Assembly: GCA_001953115.1 (NCBI GenBank)
Contig: LSSL01002819.1
Location: 1-22,169, forward strand
DNA: 22,169 bases
Reading direction: 5' to 3'
DNA from: Smittium mucronatum
Taxonomy: Eukaryota; Kickxellomycota; Harpellomycetes; Harpellales; Legeriomycetaceae
Made by a program: the position numbers and the translations under genes
Part shown: positions 11,050-22,118 of the stretch, one piece after another
Layout of the letters: every line of letters begins with the position of its first letter
Numbering within the stretch: position 1 is the first letter of the stretch
The notes under the pieces: model-generated
What the model saw: only the letters and a program-made list of their open reading frames with translations
Database searches by the model: none
Told to the model about the DNA's origin: nothing

Positions 11050-14000
11050 AAAGACTGATAAAACCCTAATTTTTAGGTTTATTGATACATAATCAAGCAT
11101 CTTGAACCAAAATTAATAAAAAATTTAATTAAACAAATAAAAAAATTCATTATTATACAAAATAAAATTTATTATTTAAATAATTGGATCTTTTAATTTT
11201 TAATTTTTAATTTTTCGTGGTTTTAGATATGAAATTTTTTTATTTCTAATGATTTAAGTGATAAAAAAAACGCTGTGATCTAATTGAAATTGGGATATAT
11301 TTATTTGTAATCCTTTTATCTAGAGTCAAATTTTAATAAATTTAAATTTAAGCTATTGATTTACTGTTGATCATAATCATAAAAAGTTATATTTATAATA
11401 AAATTGAAAAACCAAAATTTCGAAATTTAAAAAAATATATATAATAATAAGTTAAGTGTTTATCAATTAAAAAATCTGTATATTAATACCTCCCACTCCG
11501 TTAAATAAAGCTTAACAACCCAGTAATAATATCTCTAATTTTAAAGGCTTATCTAGTTCGACACATTAAACATTTTATAAAAAATAAGTGTAATCCATTT
11601 ATATTAAATAAACTAAGTTATAAAAAATATGGATTTGTAGCTTTTTAAATTATATTTCTTATCATTTATAAGTGTTTCCGACTTTTAGCACTTTGTTAGC
11701 ATATCCAAACCAATCCAAAATAACCTCATCTGTTTTTTTCTATATGTTCTTAAACTTAGATTATTTATAAGAAAAAGACTTTAGTGCGTCAAATCTAATT
11801 ATTTTGATTCTCATTATGTTATAAGTACCCTATTTTTAAAAATTTAATGAGATTCTGTAATTTTAAAAATTTTATACGCACCCCTCATAATTTTTTTTAT
11901 TTGGATATTTTACTCCTAAGGTATCATATTGTTTAATCTAGAGATAGTTTTTTTTTTTTTAAAAAAAAATTATTTATAATAAAAATGAATATAAAGCTGC
12001 AATATAAATATCTCACGAGTTAGAGTTAGTTTTTAAGGCAAAGGTTTGATTATAATCATGAAAAATTCTGAATCTCCCAATTTATCAAACTCAGAGTATT
12101 TCATGAAACAACCAATCCAAAAGTTATAAATTGGAATATCTTTTAATGAAAAAATAAGAATTTATTTTCCAAGTAATTGAGTCTAATTTCTCCGTATGAA
12201 AAATATATATCCAAAGTATTGATTTTAAATTTCTATATTCTAGGGTCTAAATTTTTTATTTATTATATAAAAATACTTTGATATTATTGAATTGAAATTT
12301 TTTAAAGGAATAATTTAATTCATATCTCCAAAAATTAATCAGTTTTTTAAGTTTCAAATTTAACTTATATAAGATTAATTCATTGTATTGATATGTATAT
12401 ATATTGTCTTTAATGCCAAAATAAATAATTTTTTGTATGGTATTTCAAAAAAAAGTTTAAAATTGTATCTTTATCATTGAATAAACTCTCCCTTTTAATC
12501 AATAAAATGATTATTAAAATAAAAACTTTGTTTTGCTTCTGAGAATTGTGGAAGTTTAATTTCATCTTTTACGTCAGATTCTGTATATTTTGGTATATTT
12601 CTATATTTCAGCACAAAAAAGCCAGCAGTGTATCTATATACAGCCCATATCAAAAAAACTATCGGATATATAAACTGATGCCTCAGAATTTGATATAATA
12701 TTAAGGGTTTATATTGAAAGTATGATTCAAAAATTTTTTTTCTCAACTCTTATAACAACAAAAAATAAAACTTATTATTTTTTATTTAAAAAAGCTACCC
12801 CATGTGTATTAAAAGATCTGCTTATATATGAAATAACCAATATAATCTCTGTCTGCAAATTATATACCATCTATACTGTAAACTTAAATGGGAAGAGTCG
12901 GATTTTAAAACGAAATAAATAAACTTTCACGGATTATATAAAGTTTTATATTTTTTATTTTCATCAAAAAAGAATAAATTATATTGTTATTATTATTTTA
13001 AAATTTAATTCGATTTTTTTGAAAAATTTTACCTCGTAAAATATAACAATTGCACATATATGAATTTTCAGCATTTTATTTTTCAGAAAATAAATTTTTA
13101 TTTGCTAAATATATAAACTCTTTTTTTTTATCAGCTCTCTTTCCATTTTTTTCAATAATATTATTTATTCAGTTTATGTTTATTTCAATCGCACTATAAA
13201 TAATTCTTTTTTCAACCTCCAATTGTCATTTTGCCCTCACTTAAGTAAGGATCTATGACTGTATTTTTTACTCTAATAATTTATTTTTACCTCTAATCAA
13301 AATGTGAGTAATAGTTTGCATTATAAGCCATAAAATAATTTCCACCATAAATATGACTTTTTTTATAGTGGTATTCATAATCATTTTCATAGAAATAGAT
13401 GGTTTGAAGATAGCATACAGTGGCTTTATTGTGAATATTCTCATTTTTATCAAAATATTATAATTATATGTTTTTTTTAATAGATTTTATAGGGTGGGTG
13501 AAGGGGGGGGGAAGGTTCAAAGAATAAATTTCTCCCGATATTTATAAACTTTGATGGCGTGAATTTTTACAAAAAAAGCTCAAATATTTATTATTTTGTT
13601 TTATAAAAAAGACAAATTAACAGGTTTAAAATATAAATTTAAAAATCAAAAATTAAAGCTACATAATAATGGACGTCAAAATAGTCTAAATTTGTCCAAT
13701 GAAATGAGTTATCGACTTTAATTAAATTAGGTAGCCATTTTTTTATGAGACTTAAATTAAAATTATCATTTTTAATATATTCTGTTTAGAAATAATTTTA
13801 GTGTATTGTCATTTAAACGCATATTTTTACTATTTAAAATCAATAGAAAAAGAATATTTTCTGATTGGCACTTTTTTATCACATTTTTTTAATTAATTGG
13901 ATGCTTTTAAAACATAATTTTTACCCAGATTTTAGTTTTTTGACCTGTTTTTTCTTTTTTATAGTCGGAAGCTTTATTATCACCTTTCATATTACAAAGA

Positions 14001-14540
14001 TAAAAATTCGGAAAAGTATTTTACAAAAACTAGTAATTTTAATCGATTATCTTTAAAGTTGTAGGATTTAACTAGAAATTATAAAGCTTTTCTCTAAATA
14101 AATATATAAAAAAACATTCAGGTGAATACGAAATTCAACTATTGGCTTCAACGTAAAATGATTTTTTCATTTTTTTCATTTTTTTCATTTTTTATATTTT
14201 TTATATTTTTTCCAAAAAATAACCTCAATTTGAGTCTAAATAATTCCCTACATTTCTTTTAAATACATAAACGAACTTTATATAGTTAAAACTTGATTTA
14301 ATCAAATTTTTTATATGTAAATTTTGAACTTTCGTGAAAATATATATTCCGTCCCATTTTTTTATGTGAAATCATTGCTTTCGTGAATATATATATAACT
14401 AAATAGTTGTTACCCATTTATTTTATGTATAATACGATGCCTAATTAAAAGATCTAAAAAGGCAAAAGATTATTTTTGGTTTCAATTATGACACATTTAA
14501 AAATATAATTCATATTGACACTTTTATTTGAAAATAAAGT
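11050..14540. other. AT-rich stretch, no supported gene
   Basis: Frames of 61-83 codons occur (12495-12746 minus, 12722-12922 plus, 13268-13453 minus, 13865-14056 plus), but I recognise no protein in them. Lengths like these are expected by chance in several kilobases of such DNA. The 83-codon minus frame has the most protein-like composition, with a hydrophobic middle and a charged C-terminal third, but no family fits. A weak CENP-B-like helix segment may lie at 11640-11830 on the minus strand. There is a run of 9 G at 13503-13511. Confidence 0.5.
14161..14213 (+). repeat. T-rich 9-bp minisatellite
   Basis: ATTTTTTTC-type units occur three times and then change to ATTTTTTAT-type units. They lie ~340 bp before the Tigger-like remnant. 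It is a slippage-type simple repeat with no evidence of function. Confidence 0.7.
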
Positions 14541-14548
14541 TACAAAAA

Positions 14549-16230
14549 ATGAGTGATGGAAGTATTGAGAAGAAAAAAAGTAAATTTTTCCACATCGGAA
14601 AAGACAGAGATATTGGGTATTTTGAATATTGAGAATAATATCTCTAAGATGACATAAAAGGTTAATATGAACGAAAGCACTGATATATATATAGTAAGGA
14701 TTCTCACGAAAAAAGAAAAGAATATAAAAATATATACGAATAAAGTAATATAAAGTTATATTTTAACAGACCAGAAATTTTTCTGACGCTAAAAATAAGA
14801 ATTTTTCGATGGGATAAAGCAAAATTAGAAAAAAAATCATCCTCCACTATTGCAAAAATAAAAAAAAAGGCTGTTTCAATTCAAAAAGCTTGATAGCGAA
14901 AAAAAGGATGATAAAAAAATAAATTTTTCCCAAAGCAATTATTTGGATGAAATTTACAAACGAAGAATGGGGTTGTGTGATATAAAATTCACTTGAGAAT
15001 CAGTCAGTGGTGATAATAGTTCTGTAAAAAAATTCCAGATTTAATCATTAGAATTATTAGCGAAAAATTCCATTTGCTGTTTCAGATAATTTTTTTTTTT
15101 ATATTTTTTATATTATATAAATATAATTAAAAATGATTTATATTTATTGGTGTTATATATTAAAGAAACATGTTTTTTTATAAAAAAATGGCATCAAGAA
15201 CTTGTGATCCGATAAATGAAAAAAATTTACCTGGAATAAAGCCCTAAAAAGAAATATTTACCTTAATTTTAGGTTAAAATTTCATAGTTTACTGTAAATT
15301 ATAGCCAATGGTTACATATTCTTATGATACTTTTAGAGCATTAAAAATATTTGAAAAAGCAAGCCTATCGGTAATATGGAAATGATAAAAAAAGGACTAA
15401 ATGACCTAAGGAACATTTAAAGAATATTTCTTAAACCAACTTAAATCCGAGTTTAAAAATTAGTGCAAAAAAAAAGGAAATTATCTCAAAATTTTACTTA
15501 TAATGGATAATTCATCTGTAAATTCAAAATCTCTGGTTGGTTCGGTGTATGTTATTGAGTAATTTTTATTCCACTTAACATAGTTTCTTTTATTCAACCC
15601 ATGAACTAGGAAGAAATTTACACATTAATGGCTTAATACGTAAAAAAATCTTTTGTTATGCTGAGTATAGCTATAAAAAAAATTATATACCGATTGAAGA
15701 TTTTTAGAAAAAATAAAGCATATAGTATTCAATTTTTACAGCTATTTTATCTTGGGAGCGAATATATTCTCCATTATTTCAATTTTTCTGGGAAAAAATT
15801 ATGCCTTGGATTTCTGACAGTCCTTCAGCTAAATGGAAAATAAATTGATATCAAAAAATCAAACTGGAATGCATTGATTTTTGTTATAATATAGGATTTA
15901 TTGGTACTACTTTAGAAGATGTCAACAGTTCCATTAATTTAAACAAAAAAGATGGTCTTCAAGATCATATAAGTGATATGAAAACCTCAAGCTGTTTACT
16001 GGAAACGATATAAAAGAGTTTTCAAAAATTAGTAATACCAAAATAGAAAAAACAAGTATAATAAGCCTATTGGAAATAGGGGTTATTTTTTTGAAAAAAC
16101 AAATATATTACTTAATCTAATCTGAAAGTACGACTAAAAATATGCACAAGATATTGCGTCAATACAAAAAAACTTGTGAAAATCGAAAAATAAGAGTCAG
16201 TCATCGATGATTGACTATTTAAATAATAAA
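14549..16230 (+). pseudogene. Decayed Tigger/pogo-type transposase (CENP-B HTH + DDE_1)
   Basis: This is the most complete transposase remnant in the window. An ATG at 14549 opens a Lys-rich start. After a +1 shift, FSTSEKTEILGILN, ISKM and KVNMNEST (14586-14681) form the N-terminal CENP-B/psq helix-turn-helix. The second helix block reads YLDEIYKRRMGLCDIKFT then ESVSGDNSS (14940-15020), matching the GWL..FKkRh.l...k.tGE..s region. In the DDE_1 domain, RALKIFEKASLSVIWK (15335-15382) is followed by FKEYF and then KILLIMDNSS (15485-15517), with the second catalytic Asp at 15506-15508. The first Asp block, near 15090, is only vaguely readable. A C-terminal stretch around 15900-16000 (LEDVNSS, KKDGLQDHISDM) fits the family's tail. 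At least three frame changes and many stops show it is dead. Order, spacing and total length (~550 codons) fit the family. No TIRs or flanking TA duplication were identified. Confidence 0.85.
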
Positions 16231-16534
16231 AAATAATTCAAAATCATTTAATTTTCAAAAGATTCAATTTAATATTTTATTAAATAAAAGAACTAAAAAT
16301 AAGCTAAAATTTTTTTGAAGTGAAAGTAATAGTATTTATAAACAATAAATAAGTTATTATTTTTTGTTTTTGTTTTATAGTTAGTACATAAGAATCTATT
16401 AGATCTTTTTTTTTAATTAAAATTAAAATTTACTGATGATTGATGGTCAAATATTTGAATCACAAAAAATCTAATTAAAAATTAATAAAAAAAATTGAAG
16501 TGCCATTCATTTATTAACTATAAAATATTTTAAA

Positions 16535-16553
16535 ATATATATATATATATATA
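16535..16553. repeat. TA microsatellite
   Basis: A plain alternating TA run in the ~380-bp gene-free AT spacer between the Tigger-like remnant and the purine-skewed tract. Nothing else is recognisable in that spacer. Confidence 0.8.
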
Positions 16554-16609
16554 AACATAATTTTGTGAAAATTCATAATAAAAATAATCAATACTACAAA
16601 TAAAAGATT

Positions 16610-17380
16610 GAATTTGGAAAAGAAAAATGGGTTAAAAAATTATATATACATATATGTGGTGTTATCATAATATGTGTGTTATTAGGTGTGATTAAAGATA
16701 AAGAGAATTCTATGCAAAAGAAAAAATATGAGGAAAGTATCTGGGGTATAAAGAGCAGAGGGAGAAATAAATATGGAGGAATAAGAAGAGTATTGGACCT
16801 GTTTAAGAAAAAGAGAGGATATATTATAAAAAGCAAAATATAAAAGGAGTGCAAGAAATAGAAGGGTGAATAAATGGGACGTGTAAAAAAAAAGGAAATA
16901 AAGGAGAGAGGTGAAAGTATGGTTGGGCAAAATGTTGGGTGAAATAGTGGGGGCGTTAAAATAAATTTATAAAGAAAGAGAGAACATATTATGGAGGACG
17001 GGAGGGGGGGGGGGCTTAAAGAGGAAAGCAGGAAGTTGGGGATAATTAAAATATGGCAAAAACAAAGTTGAAGGATCAAGGAAAACAGAGGAGGAAGGGA
17101 GGAAAAGCGATTGTAAAAGAAGGAAGAAAAAAAGGAAAAAAAGGGTAGTGGGTGTGGATAAATTAAGAGGGTGAAAATTTTGGTTAATTTAAATAGAGAA
17201 GAGGTAGAAGGGATGGGGGGGGGTAAAAATGATGGAAAAAAGTTATTGTTAAAAAAGTGGATGATAAATAAAGAATATCAAGAAATTTAGAGTGAAAAAA
17301 TGGCCATATTATGAAAATAGAGGGAAAGATGGTTATGGAGAAAGAGGTTTGGAAGAAAGAGGGTTGAGAAAAGTTGCATT
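16610..17380 (+). other. Purine-skewed, C-poor tract (~770 bp)
   Basis: The plus strand is dominated by G and A with very little C. It includes G-runs of 11 at 17004-17014 and 9 at 17215-17223, and many GGA/GAA/AAG clusters. Strand composition returns to normal abruptly after ~17380. The pyrimidine-rich minus strand lacks the purines needed for stop codons, which explains the 161-codon Pro/Ser/Leu/Phe-rich minus frame at 16594-17079. That frame should not be called a gene. Plus-strand frames are Lys/Arg/Glu/Gly-rich and repeatedly stopped. The tract could be an expanded degenerate polypurine repeat or a transcription- or replication-linked skew. Confidence 0.7.
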
Positions 17381-17491
17381 AAATTTTTTTAGTAAATTTT
17401 CTCCTTTTTTCAATATTATTTCTGATTTTTTCTAAATTCTTAATAAAATTACAGATTCTCATAAATTGAAAATATAGCTGCAAAGTTATTT

Positions 17492-17860
17492 TTATTTTAA
17501 ATGGTATTTAATAACGATATTTATTTCAAAATTCAAGTTTTTTTTCGATTTATTCGCTATTGTCGGACGCGGATTTCCCATACCAGTTAGATGGTATAAG
17601 TCTTCGCTCCTAAACTGTTGCTGTGCGGCTAAAAAAGAGGAAACATTGAGTGAACTACTACCGGCACACTTTGCGCCCTCACCCTGCAGAGAATTTAGGG
17701 CAGATATTACTCCCTGACACCCCCTATCCACACTTCGCCCGTTGCTCCCTGTACTGACAATACCAAATGTTTGTACAGCTCCCACGGCAAAAATAATATT
17801 CGAGAACCTTATAGGGGTATTGGACCGGAACTTAACGATGTTCCAGTAAAGAAGATACAA
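17492..17860 (-). CDS. Unknown protein frame, probable continuation of the gene at 17832-18062
   Basis: This frame is open for 122 codons and has no ATG near its beginning; it begins at a TTG after an in-frame TGA. It is therefore unlikely to be an independent gene. The body (SNTPIRFSNIIFAVGAVQTF, then Gly/Ser-rich segments, then QQQFRSEDLYHLTGMG) looks protein-like and has the same GC-richer composition as the upstream frame. From about residue 105 it turns into AT-rich, Lys/Asn/Ile-coding sequence (after ~17555), which suggests the coding part was truncated there by the edge of the island. No domain or catalytic motif was recognised. The gene could be captured host sequence, the start of a retrotransposon ORF, or a passenger gene of the element. 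Confidence 0.4.
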   Translation of the reverse strand: MYLLYWNIVKFRSNTPIRFSNIIFAVGAVQTFGIVSTGSNGRSVDRGCQGVISALNSLQGEGAKCAGSSSLNVSSFLAAQQQFRSEDLYHLTGMGNPRPTIANKSKKNLNFEINIVIKYHLK

Positions 17861-18062
17861 GACCCTTCATAACTGGTTCTCCCTCCAAATATACCAATGG
17901 GTCTAAGTCTTCACTTAACTCAAATTCCTCAATAGAGATTGATGCCGAAGCATCACTATCTCTATCTTCCGTTACCTCTCGCCAAGCGTCCACCTCCGGG
18001 GCAAACATAATAGTGTAAGGACCAGACTCGACCAACTCATGGTTGCGCATAACCATACCCAT
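17832..18062 (-). CDS. Unknown acidic protein, possible first exon or 5' part of a broken gene
   Basis: A 76-codon frame starts at ATG 18062-18060. There are three Met in the first five residues (MGMVM), so the exact start is open. The frame itself is open back to ~18110 without an earlier ATG. Residues ~30-60 are acidic and Ser/Ala-rich (EDRDSDASASISIEEFELS), suggesting a disordered or exposed segment, followed by YLEGEPVMKG before TAA at 17834-17832. Codon use is balanced and GC-richer than anything around it, which argues for a real and fairly recent coding sequence rather than decayed AT-rich DNA. I do not recognise the protein. The next frame (17492-17860) overlaps its end and has the same composition, so the two are probably one gene. 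Removing a 28-nt GT...AG segment at 17858-17831, which includes this stop, would join them in frame. A one-base frameshift is the simpler alternative. Confidence 0.45.
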   Translation of the reverse strand: MGMVMRNHELVESGPYTIMFAPEVDAWREVTEDRDSDASASISIEEFELSEDLDPLVYLEGEPVMKGLVSSLLEHR

Positions 18063-18099
18063 AGCACTATTTAAGCTAATGCCTTTACTAAGCAAAATA

Positions 18100-18480
18100 A
18101 AAATAACTAGCTATAAACTGGACTTATGGGTAATGATAACAGTCCACGAAAGAAATAAAATAAATTCTAAACAACTATACTAAACACTGGTAAACAAAGT
18201 CGAGCAATAAAAAAAATAATTATATTCAAAACTAAATGAAAAACTAATTATAATATAAAGTCTAAATTATAAAGTGACTAAAATAATCCTTATCGTTCTA
18301 AGAATCACAGACCATAAAAGGGGATTAGCTTCACCTAAGACAAAAATGCGCGTCCTACCACTTTACTATCAAAGAACTGTATTTTTATTATGCGTAAGAT
18401 AAGTGAAAATAAATCCGTAATTATAATTAACCAATCATTATTGGCCACATAAATCACCCCCTTTTTTACAATTAATCATG
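18100..18480 (-). promoter_or_regulatory. Possible upstream region of the unknown minus-strand gene
   Basis: This ~380-bp gene-free stretch precedes the unknown gene on the minus strand and is somewhat less AT-rich than the bulk. It contains the inverted pair CCAAT-CATT-ATTGG at 18431-18444, i.e. CCAAT boxes on both strands. There are also several GC-containing patches (GCGCGTCC near 18350, CACCCCC near 18456). A promoter is plausible but not shown. A solo LTR or 5' leader of a retroelement is another reading, but no TG...CA pair could be defined. Confidence 0.25.
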
Positions 18481-18674
18481 CTTATAATATATTATGTCTA
18501 TAGCTATAGCTATATAAACAGCTTGCATTCCCACTTTTTGAAATTCAAGCTTTTAAATCATTTTTATTCCTTATTCCCATTATAATTTATTCTAATATAT
18601 TCATTTCTTTATTTGATCCAGCAATAATAGATCCAGTCAGTAATTCACGAATATTAGATATAGAAAAAAAATCG

Positions 18675-19420
18675 AAAAAAGCTTTTTTTTCAGCTTAAGA
18701 GATAATTTGCTTATCTCGGGTTTCATATTTTTCTAAAAAACCTGTAACAAAATTTGGCATAATTCGAGGTTTATCTGTGTATATTAGAAATTTTATCGTA
18801 AATTTGTGCTTAAAACGATAAAAGCCTCAAGTTACCCCTCCACCATTATTCGTTATCTTAAAAACACGATATATTAAATCAATTTTTGCCTTTTACTCGT
18901 ACAAGTTATTTTTTCAAAATAAATTCGGCCTATTTAGAAACCGAAACAATTATTTCTGAATTCATAAGTTATTAATAAAATTTCCGTTAATTAATAAATT
19001 GAGGAATTAATTGATAACCCGAAAATTGTTTAATGCTTAGTAGATTATCTAAGAAGGGATTTTATCAATAAAAAGCTCATTTTATTATTTAATAAAAGAA
19101 TTATAACAACGATATTGGTTTATCCGGTTAATTGGGGGTAATAAATGTTGGTATTGATTTTTTATTTTATTATATATTTCACTATAAATAATTGTAAGGC
19201 AGATAATAGCTTTCAAATTTATTACGTATCAAAACCTTGATAGATTTGTTCAAAACCATAAAATCGCAAATATCAATATCTAATCTTTAAAGCCGAAAGA
19301 TATTTTAGTACTTGTATTTCCATATAATAAAATTATTTCCATCACTCTTTCTAAAAAAACATCCCATTAAACCAGTTACCATAGTTGGTTTATTTTAGAA
19401 ATATCGAATTGAAAATCTTT
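18675..19420 (-). pseudogene. Possible decayed Merlin/IS1595 (ISXO2-like) transposase
   Basis: Two minus-strand blocks are suggestive. The upstream one (about 19380-19310), GLMGCFFRKSDGNNFIIWKY, resembles the N-terminal zinc-ribbon region with its DG..WrC motif, although the cysteines are largely missing. The downstream one (18850-18675) reads GFYRFKHKFTIKFLIYTDK and, ~25 residues on, DKQIIS then AEKKAF. These fit the order of the family's wvfGGiER...FlvpV..R and pGTtIiSD.WkaY blocks, with a stop where Trp is expected and another at the Asp position. The final VNHs..fv.p..g.hTn.iE block could not be found before ~18480. The dead state is clear but the family call is tentative. Confidence 0.35.
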
Positions 19421-19429
19421 ATTAAGTCT

Positions 19430-21905
19430 CAAAGCTTTAATTAATTTTTGTATCTTGAAAGACTTAAAATCGGAGATTTTTTTCTTGTATTTTAGGAAAT
19501 TTTATCATCCCAAAACAATGATGCTATATAAAAAATAAAAAATTTAAAAAAAGTGCATGTAACTTTAATAAAAAAATTGTGCTAAGAGACATCTATAAAA
19601 TTTAACACTAAATAAAGGAATTCAGAAATAAATAAACAAATCGTTTCTTATCAATTGTATTTTATTCAAAAGAACAGAAAGCAAGAACAGAATAAAACTT
19701 TTAGAAATTAAGATTAAATTGTAGACCGGAACTGATGACTAGTTTTTTCGATAAAACACCGAATATTAAGTATGATTTAACTAATAATATCAATCCTTAT
19801 TTCAAATTCAATTTAGTTTTTTCAGGGCCAATGAACATAAATGACCTTCATTTTTTTTTTCAATGCTGCCATTAAACCAGAAATTATTTCATGTTATTGG
19901 TTATATTAATACTTATGAAAAGTTGTGATAGCAGATTTACACAAACAAGAATAAGGCAAGAAATTACACATGAAAGTGTGAGATTTGAAAAAAATCAACC
20001 TGTTTAACCTTTATCTGTTTGGATAGAATTATATAAGAAATTTATTTTTGATAAATATTTTAAGAATTTCGATTAAGCAGGTGTGATTTAATATAAAACT
20101 GTCCATTAATAAATAAATTTAGCTATTTTGAAATAGATTTTTTAATTTTTTTTAATGGATTTATTGGGTTTTTTGAATGTAGATAAAATAATCAGACTAA
20201 TAAATTTAGCATTCTTTTATTTTTTTTATTTTAGAATCAAAAATAATAAATTAGACTAGCCTTAAACAATAACCTAGAGAATTTTTTTTTTAGAGGGTTA
20301 CCGAGATATTTGTCGACATTTTTTTCAAATTGAGGGGATTTATCTTTACAGTTACACGAAAGATAAAATATCCATTTTTTCGATAAATTTTTTACCTCTT
20401 AGAGATTCAGAACCCAAATTAAAGATTCATACTGAAATTGTTTTTCAAATAATATTAAGCTGAACAAAAATTAAAATTTTTGATTGATTTCCACACGCAG
20501 CACAATGTGGTTAAGTTTAATAAAGGCTAAGTATGTCTAGAATATGAATCAAAAAGCTAATATATATGTATTAAAATTATATTTTGAGATTTTTTTTAAG
20601 CTTAAGTTGAAAATAAAAAAAAAATGAATATTGGTAAATATATTCATTTAAAGGTGAAAAAATTATCCCCTCAATATTTCTTTTGGGACTAATGATTTCT
20701 GTAAATTTTAAAAATGGAAAATCAATCCTGAAACTGTAGAGTAATAGTTTTTTTGAATTTTTTTTAAAAAAAATGAAAAGTATTAATAATTGGGCATTTT
20801 ATTTTATTATATATGTGTTTAAAATATTTTTTTGATAATGAAAATTTTGAATCTGCTTTTACACATGATTTTTTTTAATTTTCAAGCCAACAAGAAATAT
20901 TTTGGGATTATTTTTTTTAGATTCTAAAGTAATATTTTTTCACAGTTTAGTCTGACTTTATTTTTTTAAATTATGGATTAGTTAGTATTATTGGAGACTC
21001 TGAGATATTTTTAGGAATAAATGCTGTTCTTTTGTTTTTTTCGAAATTGGGGTAACTTAAAAAAATACTATTTTAGTCATAAACTATTTTTCATAAATAT
21101 ATACAATTATTTACTAAATAATAAGAAACAGGACTTTCTCTTCAAAATTCACTAGATGTGAATATCTTCGGTGTTTATACAGTCGCGCTATTTTTTTACG
21201 GGAAATTTATTTTAAAGTGTAAAAAGAGTTATAAAAGCATAATTAACAAAATTAAAAGAAGTGAAAATTTTTCGAAAATTTTTGACATCCAACCCCCCTC
21301 TGATGTTCTAGCAGCTCCATAAATCGAGAGCATTGGTTTAAGGACCAAAAATGGTTGTGTTGTTCGAAAAAAGAGCGAAATATTTTTTAAAATCATCCAG
21401 AATAGGTCAATTTGATTATATATTTGTTTTTACCCAATATAGCTCCTCAAATAAATAGGTGAAGTTTATCAATTCCATCGATGAATAAAAGCTAACCATT
21501 AAATAGGGCAGTGATGCATTACTGTATTCCCAAAATGCCCAAGTCTAAATATTTCATAACTCTTTTAAGTGCGAAACCCTCACTTGGTTTCAAGTTTCTA
21601 AAATATTTAGCTTTTTTATTAGTAAGTTTGAAAAATAAAAATTATTATTTCAAGCTAAAGAAGAGCACATATTTTATCATGTATTAAACTCATATCTTAA
21701 ACAATCTTTGTTCTGCAGAACTTTGAAAGATAAAAAAATATAATAACTCGTTTAGCTTTAAATTTTAATCTTGAAGATTTATTTAACAGAGCATAAAGGA
21801 GTTTGGGTAAAATATCAAGATATGTTTGGCAACTCTATTCTAATAAAAACCAGGAAAGTATTAACGATCACTAGTTTTAGGAAACTAATACCCAAGTATT
21901 ACTAC
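19430..21905. other. AT-rich stretch, no supported gene
   Basis: This is the inner flank of the right TIR. Open frames reach about 57 codons (20293-20463 plus) but match nothing I know, and such lengths are expected by chance here. From ~21280 to 21600 the DNA is somewhat less AT-rich, with a fairly open minus-strand stretch of about 48 codons near 21442-21585. No motif was recognised. There is no tRNA, rRNA or transposon end. Confidence 0.55.
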
Positions 21906-21945
21906 CCCTAAGAGTGAAATACCTTGTCGTGGTTTAGGGGCTTAA

Positions 21946-21969
21946 TAGTGTACTTTTCGAAGTACACTA
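21946..21969. repeat. Hairpin in right TIR (10-bp stem, TTCG loop)
   Basis: This is the inverted counterpart of the left hairpin: TAGTGTACTT (21946-21955), loop TTCG, AAGTACACTA (21960-21969). There is no change in the stem despite substitutions nearby on both sides. Confidence 0.85.
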
Positions 21970-21989
21970 GACTAAAATTTCACGCAGCG

Positions 21990-22118
21990 TTGTACTATTC
22001 AAGGTTGGGAGTAGTGGAGACAGCGCACAGCGTTGCACTATTCTTGGTTGGGAGTAGTGGAGACAGCGCACAGCGTTGCACTATTCTTGGTTGGGAGTAG
22101 TGGAGATAGCGCACAGCG
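21990..22118 (-). repeat. Three tandem 43-bp units in right TIR
   Basis: Units at 22076-22118, 22033-22075 and 21990-22032 (outer to inner) repeat the 43-bp motif of the left arm. The innermost carries an AAG to TTG change and the AGTACAA end also seen in the innermost left unit. The extra copy is therefore an internal one, which fits unequal exchange or slippage inside the arm. Confidence 0.9.

Noticed and set aside
12495..12746. 83-codon minus-strand frame with a hydrophobic middle
   Set aside because: No family is recognised and there is no neighbouring support. In DNA this AT-rich a few frames of this order are expected by chance over 44 kb of strand.
12722..12922. 66-codon plus-strand frame
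   Set aside because: AT-driven Lys/Asn/Ile/Tyr composition with no motif, and it overlaps another spurious frame on the other strand.
16594..17079. 161-codon minus-strand frame rich in Leu, Pro, Ser and Phe
   Set aside because: It is the pyrimidine-rich complement of a purine tract, where stop codons are rare by composition. It shows no domain, and the nested 82-codon frame in another phase is equally open.
20293..20463. 57-codon open stretch on the plus strand
   Set aside because: By a rough stop-frequency estimate, over a dozen such stretches are expected in a window of this composition, and no motif is present.
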